Source: JANWKA01 sp035533815 (GTDB lineage: Bacteria; Bacteroidota; Bacteroidia; Chitinophagales; Chitinophagaceae). Taken from it: 11,531 nt of DNA. The stretch lies in NCBI GenBank assembly GCA_035533815.1, contig DATLTB010000111.1:1-11531 (forward strand). The letters are read 5' to 3'. Positions 1 through 6,324 of the stretch are shown one piece after another. Both the position numbers and the translations under genes were made by a program. The notes beneath the pieces are model-generated. The model was not told where the DNA came from, did not search any database, and saw only the letters and a program-made list of their open reading frames with translations. How positions within the stretch are numbered: position 1 is the first letter of the stretch; each line of letters starts with the position of its first letter.

Positions 1-853
1 ATTGATTATCAGAAATTTAACAAACTAGGGGAACTGATTATTTTTTACAAATGGGCCAGCATCTGTTGTCGTCCGGAGAACCGAAGCTTTCCGGTTTTCC
101 TGCTTATTTCCTCGGAACCAAATTCACCCATTGCAGAAATTCTATTTGCAGGAAGGAACGCCATGCTGGTTATTTTACCGGTTTTCTTTCAGCAGGGAGG
201 TAACCGGAAGAGATGGGCAGCTGCAGTTATCGGAAGATGATTTTGGGCCCGGCTTGCCCAGTACCGGATGGTGTAGCTGATTAACATCTTTTTAAAGTAC
301 CTGCGGACCGACAGGCCGCATGGTCCTCAGAATTCCACCAAAGCCAAGCGCTGGGTTTGGGGTGTTTGGTCTTGCATGGGGGTAAAACTCGTAGCATCTT
401 CTCCGCAAAACAATGGGTCGACTTAAAACCAGATTTAATGGCAATCATACTACTTACATTTAACTCATTTACTCAATTCAATGAATCAGCTGGTTTTTCA
501 GCAGGGAAAGTCCTGATTATTTTTGCGGAATTAAACTAAAATAGCGTTCTTAATCAATTTTAAAAAACTGCTTTGTTTTTGTATTAAAATATTGTCGAAG
601 GCATGTTCCTTAAAAAATAAATAGTTGATTACTCCTATTTTATTATTATAATTCGGAAATATCTACCAAAAATCCTGATTAAGAAATCTTCCAGGGGAAA
701 AAGGCAAACTTCATTTCATATCCAGAATGCCAGCTCAAACCAGGCATCTGGAATTTACCACATCAATGATTTCTCAAAGCCAATTACGAGCCATAACATT
801 TTGATTGTCTGCAAACAAAAAAAGGATTTGACTCCAATCCCCCTGGTACCCAT
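1..853. other. Gene-poor left flank
   Basis: I see no gene I can support in these 853 bases. The part from about 60 to 420 is moderately GC-rich, whereas about 540-670 is very AT-rich, so the first part could be eroded coding sequence. Only short frames exist. One plus-strand frame is open from the left edge to a TGA at 238-240. Two minus-strand ATG frames lie at 45-164 (39 codons) and 281-448 (55 codons). A plus-strand frame at 357-539 depends on a TTG start. None shows a domain or motif I recognise. CCGGTTTTC occurs twice (91-99 and 178-186), and TTTCAGCAGGGA occurs near 187 and again near 497; both are probably chance. An imperfect hairpin is listed separately. Confidence 0.5.
721..752. 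repeat. Imperfect inverted repeat (hairpin)
   Basis: The arms TCCAGAATGCC (721-731) and GGCATCTGGA (743-752) pair over ten base pairs with one bulged A, around an 11-base loop. The hairpin lies about 100 bases beyond the stop of the minus-strand reductase-like gene, so it could be a terminator or RNA-stabilising end for that transcript. Neither side has the T-run of an intrinsic terminator, so the role is a guess. Confidence 0.4.
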
Positions 854-1414
854 TTATTCCCTTCTTGGTTCATATACCAATAACACATTTCCTGAATGAA
901 ATGTCTTAGTCCTAACCAGATGAAGTTTCAACCGATCATTTAGGGGTTCAAATAATGGTTCCCCATTTCCTAATATTATGGGATTTATCATTATTCTATA
1001 TTCATCAATCAGGTCAAGGGTTCTAAACTTTGAAGCCAGGCTGGCACTCCCGAATATCAGCATGTCTCTCTTAAGTCGTTCCTTTATTCTTTTGACTTCC
1101 AGTTCGATATTCCCTTTAAGCAGTTGGGTATTCTGCCAGGCTGCTTTGTCGAGGTTAGTAGAAAATACAAATTTTGGAATCGCATTCATTTTCCCGGCAA
1201 TTATCGGGTCATTAGCTATGGCTTCCGGGGTTTGCCAGTAACCTGCCATGAGTTCATAAGTCAGGCGCCCAAAGATGAGACCTTCTGCACTGTTTAATTG
1301 CTCAATGGCAAATTCGTTAAATTCCTCATCCACATGATGCCAGTCAAGTCCGTTGTTTTTCCCTTTAAAATACCCGTCCAGCGTCATCATATTAAAGAGT
1401 ATTATTTTTCCCAT
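854..1414 (-). CDS. Dihydrofolate reductase family protein (RibD C-terminal-like)
   Basis: The 186-residue protein fits the RibD C-terminal/DHFR-fold family, which includes small stand-alone bacterial proteins such as Bacillus YyaP and YwjB. Visible family landmarks are MTLDGYFKG at residues 10-18, FGRLTYELMAGYW at about 48-60, a strand KFVFSTNL at 81-88, the nucleotide-binding-like LIFGSASL at 119-126, and IDEYRIMINPIILGNGEPLF at 136-155. These follow the usual order, and the length is normal for the family. It is predicted to be cytosolic and to bind NAD(P)H. For most stand-alone members the substrate is unknown, and I would not call it a true folate enzyme or a riboflavin gene because no rib genes are nearby. 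The ATG start directly precedes the conserved first strand (KIILFN). It is divergent from the CBS-domain gene across 157 bases and appears to be a single-gene unit. Confidence 0.9.
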   Translation of the reverse strand: MGKIILFNMMTLDGYFKGKNNGLDWHHVDEEFNEFAIEQLNSAEGLIFGRLTYELMAGYWQTPEAIANDPIIAGKMNAIPKFVFSTNLDKAAWQNTQLLKGNIELEVKRIKERLKRDMLIFGSASLASKFRTLDLIDEYRIMINPIILGNGEPLFEPLNDRLKLHLVRTKTFHSGNVLLVYEPRRE

Positions 1415-1571
1415 GGCTGTTTTTATTTTATTGTTCTGTAGGAATAAATCATTTTATCTCACAATATATTATAATTATTTATTGATAAATATCACTTCAT
1501 AACTTTTTTTTCGTAAATTATTGGTTGGATGAGTATTTTGTCGGTCTGGATAACTGATTTAAATTCCTTTT
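1415..1571. promoter_or_regulatory. Divergent intergenic region, reductase-like gene and CBS gene
   Basis: This AT-rich spacer of 157 bases separates two divergent starts, so promoters for both must lie here or overlap the genes. I see no exact TAnnTTTG element on either strand. The nearest thing on the plus strand is TATTTTG at 1534-1540, one base short of the consensus spacing. No operator-like inverted repeat stands out, and no Shine-Dalgarno sequence precedes either ATG. Confidence 0.4.
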
Positions 1572-2000
1572 ATGAAAAAAGTTTCTGATATTTTAGCCCG
1601 CAAAGGCAGGGATGTCATTTCTGTAATCCCGGATACCCATGTGCTTGAAGCACTGAAGATCATGGCAGAAAAAAATATCGGTTCCGTGGTTGTTTCCACT
1701 TTGGACCGTTACCTGGGACTGCTTACGGAAAGGGACTATGCCCGTAAAGTTATCCTCAAGGGAAAATCCTCATCTGATACCCTGGTCAAGGATATCATGT
1801 CCACGGGATTACCGCGCATTACCCCGGATAATTCCATTGAAGTATGCATGCACCTCATGTCGGAAAACAATATCCGCTATCTCCCGGTTTTTGAAAGTGA
1901 CCAGCTTTGCGGCATCGTTTCTATCAATGATGTGATCCGGGCCACCATATTCAACCAGCAGGAAACTATTGATGAACTGAAAAATTACATTCACTCCTGA
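1572..2000 (+). CDS. Two-CBS-domain protein
   Basis: The 142-residue protein consists almost entirely of a tandem CBS pair (Bateman module). CBS1 covers about residues 8-62 and ends in the typical GLLTERDYARKV. CBS2 covers about 76-128 and ends in GIVSINDVIRA. A short charged helix closes the protein. Such modules bind adenine nucleotides (AMP, ATP, NAD or SAM) in the cleft between the domains and usually act as energy or ligand sensors; the ligand and partner of this stand-alone copy cannot be read from sequence. There is no signal peptide or membrane segment, so it is cytosolic. The ATG start is followed immediately by the first domain helix (MKKVSDILA), which supports the choice. It converges on the secreted-protein gene, with stops only 8 bases apart. 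Confidence 0.93.
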   Translation: MKKVSDILARKGRDVISVIPDTHVLEALKIMAEKNIGSVVVSTLDRYLGLLTERDYARKVILKGKSSSDTLVKDIMSTGLPRITPDNSIEVCMHLMSENNIRYLPVFESDQLCGIVSINDVIRATIFNQQETIDELKNYIHS

Positions 2001-2002
2001 AT

Positions 2003-2020
2003 AATTCCCTACCAGGAATT
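2003..2020. terminator. Small hairpin between convergent genes
   Basis: AATTCC (2003-2008) and GGAATT (2015-2020) form a perfect six-base-pair stem with a six-base loop, immediately after the CBS gene stop. It overlaps the TAG stop of the facing gene. Its position between convergent genes suits a bidirectional transcript end, but the stem is AT-rich and there is no T-run on either side, so this is a weak candidate. Confidence 0.25.
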
Positions 2021-2593
2021 CCAGGAAGAATCGACGGATTGATGATCATTATCGGGGGAATCGTAGGTGGAATCGCTGTAAAGATCAGTTATTGGCGGGG
2101 CAGCTTTGTTGTTGGTTAAAAATGGGGTACCTGTCAGGAGCGAATTCGTTCCGGTGCTATGCGGGACACTCATGGGAAAAAGCAGGGTATTGATATCCTC
2201 CGAAGCCTGGCTGGTTCCATTATTATGCAATGGATTCCTGGTCATCCCAGGCAGAATAACCTTCCCGGTGGTGGATGAGTTATTATTCTCCCCAAATCCG
2301 CCGGAATTGGAATAACCCGCAGTCCCATTCTGAGTACCCAGATTAAAGGAAGGGGATAGCCCCTGAACCTTAAAGATTTTCACTGATTGCCCGGCCATTT
2401 TCAGGGAATCCTGACTGTACATCGACTGATTGCCGCTCAGCGGGAGACTGAACGGGGATTTAAACTCGCTAGTGGCATTACCATGACTAAAGGAAGTGGA
2501 AAAGGAAGAATTATCCTGGGCATGCACCACTGCACACATTGCAAATACACCGGCAATGGTCAACCCCATTTTGATTTTATGCCCTCTTCCCAT
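2009..2593 (-). CDS. Hypothetical secreted Ser/Asn/Gly-rich protein
   Basis: I do not recognise this 194-residue protein. Residues 1-25 look like a Sec signal peptide: basic start MGRGHKIK, hydrophobic GLTIAGVFAMCAV, and a likely signal peptidase I cut after VHA, leaving Gln26 first. The Cys at 20 is not in a good lipobox, so a lipoprotein is unlikely. The mature part (about 169 residues) has no cysteine, is rich in Ser, Asn, Gly and Thr, shows no clear domain, and ends in an acidic, Trp-containing tail (SSWNSW). It looks largely disordered and is exported to the periplasm or beyond. It starts 48 bases after the rnc stop on the same strand, so it is probably the last gene of the acpP-fabF-rnc transcript, though it has no obvious link to lipid or RNA metabolism. 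An internal Met at residue 9 is a possible alternative start. Confidence 0.75.
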   Translation of the reverse strand: MGRGHKIKMGLTIAGVFAMCAVVHAQDNSSFSTSFSHGNATSEFKSPFSLPLSGNQSMYSQDSLKMAGQSVKIFKVQGLSPSFNLGTQNGTAGYSNSGGFGENNNSSTTGKVILPGMTRNPLHNNGTSQASEDINTLLFPMSVPHSTGTNSLLTGTPFLTNNKAAPPITDLYSDSTYDSPDNDHQSVDSSWNSW

Positions 2594-2641
2594 ACCATGA
2601 AAATACAGGAAATTACCCGCTTCGCAGGAAAGGAGCTTTAT

Positions 2642-3379
2642 TCAGGTAGGAAGTTCGGGTTTCTCGGCAATGCCTAGCTTGTCGATAGCCTGCTGGGCAG
2701 CGATCTGGCTGGCATCCTTTTTATTGTACGCTTTTCCGGAGCAAACTACTTTCCCGTTGATGACGGCACCTACGGTAAACAACCTCCTGCCCCCTTCGAT
2801 CTTTTCCTCCAGGAGTTCGAATTCCAGTGACTTGCCATTTTTATTGGCCCAGCCATAAAGCTTGTTCTTAAAATTCATCTCCACGCCCTCCAGGATCTCC
2901 AGGTCGATATAGGGCACTACGATCCGCCTGAACACGAACTGCCGGGTCTTCCGGTAACCCCGGTCCAGGTATACCGCCCCTACCAGGGCTTCCAGGGCAT
3001 TCCCGAATATCTGGCTCACCTTGAGCAGGCTGTTATAACGGTCATAAATGGTCAGTTTCCGGAATCCCATCTTCACTGCAATATCATTCAGCTGCTGCCG
3101 GTTGACGATCTTGGAACGCATTTCCGTGAGGTAGCCTTCGGTCTTATAGGGGTATTTCCGGAACAGGAAGTCTCCGATGATCGCCCCGAGGATGGCATCC
3201 CCCAGGTATTCCAGCCGTTCATTGTTAAAATCGGTATTGCCTTTCCCGGACCGGTGGCTGAGCGCCATCTCATACACGGAAAGGTTTCTCGGACTGAACC
3301 CCATGAGATTTTTCAGGTCCCTTTGTAGCGGCGTTTTTTTCGTAAACAAGCGGGTTAATATCGGATTGCCGGAAAGCAT
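2642..3379 (-). CDS. rnc: Ribonuclease III
   Basis: This is the double-strand-specific endoribonuclease that processes rRNA precursors and other duplex RNAs in the cytosol as a Mg-dependent dimer. Numbering is from the ATG at 3379 (245 residues). The signature NERLEYLGD covers residues 53-61, with acidic metal-site residues Glu54, Glu57 and Asp61. A second active-site block, GNALEALVGAVYLD, begins at 126 and supplies the essential Glu130; the position matching E. coli Asp114 is Asn127. A double-stranded-RNA-binding domain spans about 168-236 and ends in KKDASQIAAQQAI. A TTG five codons upstream (3394) would overlap the fabF stop by 8 bases. I prefer the ATG, which leaves 7 bases after fabF and fits the short N-terminus before the nuclease domain. 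It is translated in tandem with fabF. Confidence 0.96.
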   Translation of the reverse strand: MLSGNPILTRLFTKKTPLQRDLKNLMGFSPRNLSVYEMALSHRSGKGNTDFNNERLEYLGDAILGAIIGDFLFRKYPYKTEGYLTEMRSKIVNRQQLNDIAVKMGFRKLTIYDRYNSLLKVSQIFGNALEALVGAVYLDRGYRKTRQFVFRRIVVPYIDLEILEGVEMNFKNKLYGWANKNGKSLEFELLEEKIEGGRRLFTVGAVINGKVVCSGKAYNKKDASQIAAQQAIDKLGIAEKPELPT

Positions 3380-3386
3380 CACATAT

Positions 3387-4640
3387 TCAGGCAATGAATT
3401 TCTTGAAAATTACCGATGCGTTATGTCCCCCGAAACCAAAAGTATTGCTCAGCGCGGCATTCACTTTCCTGTGCTGGGCTTTGTTAAAGGTGAAATTCAG
3501 GCGGGGGTCAAACAGGGGATCATCGGTAAAATGATTGATGGTCGGGGGGACCATTTCATGCTTGATGGACAGGATGCAGGCTATTGCTTCAATGGCTCCT
3601 GCAGCACCGAGCAAATGGCCGGTCATCGATTTGGTGGCGCTGATATTGAGCTTATATGCTGCCTCCCCAAAAACCTGCTGGATCGCCTTCACTTCTGCAA
3701 TATCGCCCAGTGGGGTGGAAGTCCCGTGCACATTGATATAATCCACTTCCGGCGCTTCCATACCCGCATCTTTCAGCACATTGCGCATGACATGCAGCGC
3801 CCCGAGCCCTTCGGGATGCGGGGCGGTGATATGATAGGCATCGGCTGTGGCCGCGCCTCCTGCCAGTTCTGCATAAATACTCGCTCCCCTATTTAAGGCA
3901 TGATTCATTTCTTCCAGGATGAGTGCGCCTGCGCCCTCTCCCATGACAAATCCATCCCTGTCCAGGTCAAACGGCCGGGATGCTGTGGTGGGATCATCAT
4001 TGCGTTCGGAAAGGGCTTTCATGGCATTGAACCCGCCGACCCCAGCCTCATTGATGACACTCTCCGATCCGCCTGCGATAAAAAGATCCGCCTTATCCAT
4101 CCGGATATAATTCAATCCGTCAATCAAGGCATTGGTAGAAGAAGCACAGGCAGATACAGTGGCAAAGTTCGGCCCCCGGAACCCATAGCGCATGGAGATA
4201 TGTCCTGCGGCAATGTCCAGAATCATCTTCGGAATGAAAAAGGGATTGAACCGCGGGGTTCCATCACCCTGGTAGAAGTTTTTGAGTTCTTCGCAAAGCG
4301 AGGTAAGTCCTCCGATACCGGAAGCCCATATCACTCCCACCCGGTCCACATCCACGGAATGCCGGTCTATTTTAGCATCTCTGACCGCCTGATCCGAGGC
4401 GATGAGGGCGGTCTGTGAAAACCGGTCGATTTTCCGGGCTTCCTTTTTATCCAGGAAGTGGAAAGGATCAAATCCTTTCAGTTCACAGGCAAATTTGGTT
4501 TTGAATTTACTGCAATCAAAAGAAGTGATGGAACCTGCTCCGGATTTTCCATTTACCAAGCCCTGCCAGTATTCGGGGACAGTATTCCCGAGCGGTGTCA
4601 GTGCCCCCATTCCGGTAACTACAACGCGTCTTAATTCCAT
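3387..4640 (-). CDS. fabF: Beta-ketoacyl-ACP synthase II
   Basis: FabF performs the condensing step of type II fatty acid elongation: it takes an acyl chain from acyl-ACP onto its cysteine and joins it to malonyl-ACP with loss of CO2. The 417-residue thiolase-fold protein has the full catalytic set. Cys165 lies in VSACASSTN, His305 in NVHGTSTPLGD, and Lys337 and His342 in ATKSMTGHLLGAAG. The C-terminal glycine-rich loop FGFGGHNAS is at 401-409. The length matches the family, and the Cys-His-His arrangement separates it from FabH. The ATG start gives the conserved opening strand RRVVVTGMG. It begins 23 bases after the acpP stop, with no Shine-Dalgarno sequence, and is cytosolic and expected to be essential. 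FabB is the main alternative, but linkage to acpP and overall form favour FabF. Confidence 0.97.
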   Translation of the reverse strand: MELRRVVVTGMGALTPLGNTVPEYWQGLVNGKSGAGSITSFDCSKFKTKFACELKGFDPFHFLDKKEARKIDRFSQTALIASDQAVRDAKIDRHSVDVDRVGVIWASGIGGLTSLCEELKNFYQGDGTPRFNPFFIPKMILDIAAGHISMRYGFRGPNFATVSACASSTNALIDGLNYIRMDKADLFIAGGSESVINEAGVGGFNAMKALSERNDDPTTASRPFDLDRDGFVMGEGAGALILEEMNHALNRGASIYAELAGGAATADAYHITAPHPEGLGALHVMRNVLKDAGMEAPEVDYINVHGTSTPLGDIAEVKAIQQVFGEAAYKLNISATKSMTGHLLGAAGAIEAIACILSIKHEMVPPTINHFTDDPLFDPRLNFTFNKAQHRKVNAALSNTFGFGGHNASVIFKKFIA

Positions 4641-4663
4641 TAAATGCGGGTAATTATTAAAGA

Positions 4664-4900
4664 CTATTTTACGTGCTCTTCTAGGTAAGCAATGGCCTGG
4701 CCAACTGTAGTGATAGTTTCAGCTTGTTCATCCGGGATGGAAATATTGAATTCTTTTTCAAATTCCATGATCAGTTCCACCGTATCCAGAGAGTCAGCAC
4801 CCAGGTCATTGGTAAAACTGGCTTCAGGGGTAACTTCTGCTTCGTCGACACCCAATTTGTCAATGATGATCTTTTTAACTCTAGTTGAAATGTCTGACAT
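4664..4900 (-). CDS. acpP: Acyl carrier protein
   Basis: This 78-residue, strongly acidic protein carries growing acyl chains on a phosphopantetheine arm for fatty acid synthesis and for lipid A and phospholipid assembly. The attachment serine is Ser37 in GADSLDTVEL, the canonical DSL motif at the start of helix II. The length and four-helix pattern are exactly those of bacterial AcpP. It is the first gene of the minus-strand unit, with fabF 23 bases downstream. The ATG is preceded by an A/T-rich leader without a Shine-Dalgarno sequence, and a good Bacteroidota -7 element lies about 30 bases upstream. That arrangement gives a short leader, as expected for a highly expressed housekeeping gene. 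Confidence 0.98.
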   Translation of the reverse strand: MSDISTRVKKIIIDKLGVDEAEVTPEASFTNDLGADSLDTVELIMEFEKEFNISIPDEQAETITTVGQAIAYLEEHVK

Positions 4901-4931
4901 AATTTTAATTGTTTTAGGTTTAACTTGACTG

Positions 4932-4939
4932 CAAAAATA
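4932..4939 (-). promoter_or_regulatory. Putative -7 promoter element for acpP-fabF-rnc
   Basis: On the minus strand this reads TATTTTTG, an exact match to the Bacteroidota -7 consensus TAnnTTTG. It lies 31 bases before the acpP ATG, so the leader would be about 25 bases. The nearest upstream TTTG (4970-4973) is about 30 bases away, farther than the usual spacing of roughly 19-20, so no good -33 element supports it. Confidence 0.5.
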
Positions 4940-5102
4940 TAATTTTTATTGATACCAGGGGTTTTTCTCCAAATTCCCTGTAAATTAATCATATATCCCC
5001 AGTCCGGATAATACCTCCGCATCAGGATTTACCTTCTATTTATAATATTTACCATTTGTATAAAATTATCACTCTATCCAAACCTAAATAAGTCCCCTTT
5101 CT

Positions 5103-5110
5103 TATCTTTG
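5103..5110 (+). promoter_or_regulatory. Putative -7 promoter element for the efflux operon
   Basis: TATCTTTG matches the Bacteroidota -7 consensus TAnnTTTG exactly and is oriented toward the efflux genes. Transcription would begin near 5117, giving a leader of roughly 75 bases. No TTG lies at the expected -33 distance (around 5080-5084), and the closest TTTG (5055-5058) is too far away, so the call rests on the -7 match alone. Confidence 0.5.
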
Positions 5111-5193
5111 TCAACTCTGAGTTCAATTCCGCAGATAATCATTCCCGGCAGGTTCTTTTTAAGGGCTTTCCGTTTACATGTTCAACGCTGAAA

Positions 5194-6279
5194 ATGGCAA
5201 CAATGAAAAAAAACAGGCTACCCAGACTGATCCTGGTTCTCATACTCATCGGTTTGGCCGTCCTGCTGTACCTGAATAAACGCTCCAAAGACAGAAAGGC
5301 GGGCGCTGAAGCTAAAATGGCAGGCACGATACCAAAGGATCTGCTGATGGATGTGTATGTCATTAAACCCAGTGAGGTCAGGAATAGTGTGGACGCGACC
5401 GGCTCCCTGATGGGTAATGAATCTGTGGATCTTCAGCCCCAGGTTAGTGGTACGGTTACCGGGATCAATTTCAGGGAAGGGACATTTATAACCAAGGGTA
5501 CCTTGCTGGTCCAGCTTTTTGATGCTGACCTGCAGGCCCAGCTGGAAAAATCAAAGATGGCCCTCCAGCTTTCCCAACTGACCCTGAACAGGGAAAAAAA
5601 GCTGCTTTCGGTTAGCGGAGTGAGCCAGCAGGATGTGGATAATGCCCTTAACCTGGTCCAGTCCAATCAGGCAGATATGGACAATATAAAAGCGCTGATC
5701 GAAAAGACTCAGATCTTTGCCCCGTTCAATGGGATCATCGGGCTGCGCAATATCAGTCTGGGCGCTACGGTCACCCCAGCCACCGTAATTGCTACCATTG
5801 TGCAGACCGACCCCTTGAAAATGGATTTTTCCATTCCGGAAAAATATGAAAATATGCTTAGCAGCGGGGATTCCTTAACTTTTACCGTTGCCGAGGAACC
5901 CCATAAAACATTTACCGGAAAGATCTTTGCCGTGGAGCCGGATATTGATGTGACTACCCGTACCGTGCGTATCAGGGCGCTGGTGCCGAACCCGAAAAGG
6001 GAACTGCATCCGGGTTCCTTTACCACCGTGCACCTGGATCTGAGAAATACTTCGGATGCCCTGATGATCCCCACGGAAGCGATCATTCAGACCACAACCA
6101 ATAAACAGGTAGTCCGGATTAAGGACAGGAAGGCCGACCTGGTCAATGTGGAAACAGGGGTGGCTAATCCGGATCAGATACAGATAACCAGCGGCTTGCA
6201 GGCCTATGATACGGTGGCCATTACCGGCATCATGCAGGTGAAACAGGGCGAGCCGGTGAAGTTTTTAAGTGTGCAATGA
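5194..6279 (+). CDS. RND efflux periplasmic adaptor (membrane fusion protein)
   Basis: The 361-residue protein belongs to the AcrA/MexA/HlyD adaptor family, which bridges an RND pump to an outer-membrane channel in the periplasm. Residues 11-27 form one uncleaved membrane anchor preceded by a basic stretch; there is no lipobox cysteine, unlike AcrA. The first half of the lipoyl domain is about 77-110 (VSGTVTGINFREGTFITKG). A helical hairpin follows at about 111-170, and the second lipoyl half begins at FAPFNGIIGLRNISLG (175-190). A beta-barrel domain (about 208-283) and a membrane-proximal domain (to 361) complete the fold. The hairpin is short, as in many Bacteroidota adaptors. The start is ATG 5194; an in-frame ATG at 5203 is equally possible and would only remove three residues. 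The pump gene starts 45 bases downstream, so this is the first gene of the operon. Confidence 0.95.
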   Translation: MATMKKNRLPRLILVLILIGLAVLLYLNKRSKDRKAGAEAKMAGTIPKDLLMDVYVIKPSEVRNSVDATGSLMGNESVDLQPQVSGTVTGINFREGTFITKGTLLVQLFDADLQAQLEKSKMALQLSQLTLNREKKLLSVSGVSQQDVDNALNLVQSNQADMDNIKALIEKTQIFAPFNGIIGLRNISLGATVTPATVIATIVQTDPLKMDFSIPEKYENMLSSGDSLTFTVAEEPHKTFTGKIFAVEPDIDVTTRTVRIRALVPNPKRELHPGSFTTVHLDLRNTSDALMIPTEAIIQTTTNKQVVRIKDRKADLVNVETGVANPDQIQITSGLQAYDTVAITGIMQVKQGEPVKFLSVQ

Positions 6280-6324
6280 CCATGAAGGCCATCCGAGAAA
6301 TGAATTTTTTTATTGCATGAGATT

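Larger units (their letters stand above)
4901..5193. promoter_or_regulatory. Divergent control region, fatty-acid unit and efflux operon
   Basis: These 293 bases separate the acpP start from the start of the efflux operon and carry an outward -7 candidate for each side. The middle (about 5020-5100) is AT-rich. I see no gene and no strong operator-like inverted repeat, and no regulator gene is adjacent. Any pump regulator that binds here must be encoded elsewhere. Confidence 0.55.

Noticed and set aside
45..164. Minus-strand ATG frame of 39 codons
   Set aside because: Its composition is fairly protein-like, but it is short, without promoter or family evidence, and overlapped by an open frame on the other strand.
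1..240. Plus-strand frame open from the left edge to a TGA, possible end of a gene
   Set aside because: The translation has no motif I recognise, and a run of about 79 open codons is plausible by chance across several frames. It is kept only as part of the flank finding.
281..448. Minus-strand ATG frame of 55 codons
   Set aside because: The translation is rich in Trp, Cys and His without any known pattern and has no supporting signals.
357..539. Sixty-codon plus-strand frame
   Set aside because: It relies on a TTG start, has no recognisable motif, and lies in a region with several equally long meaningless frames.
1534..1540. TATTTTG as a promoter for the CBS gene
   Set aside because: It is one base short of the TAnnTTTG spacing and has no upstream TTG at the right distance.
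3177..3896. Long plus-strand frame (239 codons) across rnc and fabF
   Set aside because: It lies antisense to two well-identified genes with intact motifs and is a shadow of their codon pattern.
3900..4418. Plus-strand frame of 172 codons antisense to fabF
   Set aside because: FabF on the other strand has all its catalytic residues, and the antisense translation has no family features.
5178..5279. Short out-of-frame ATG frame (33 codons) overlapping the start of the adaptor gene, possible leader peptide
   Set aside because: There is no arrest-like motif, no ribosome-binding signal and no paired hairpins to support leader-peptide control; an overlap like this is common by chance.
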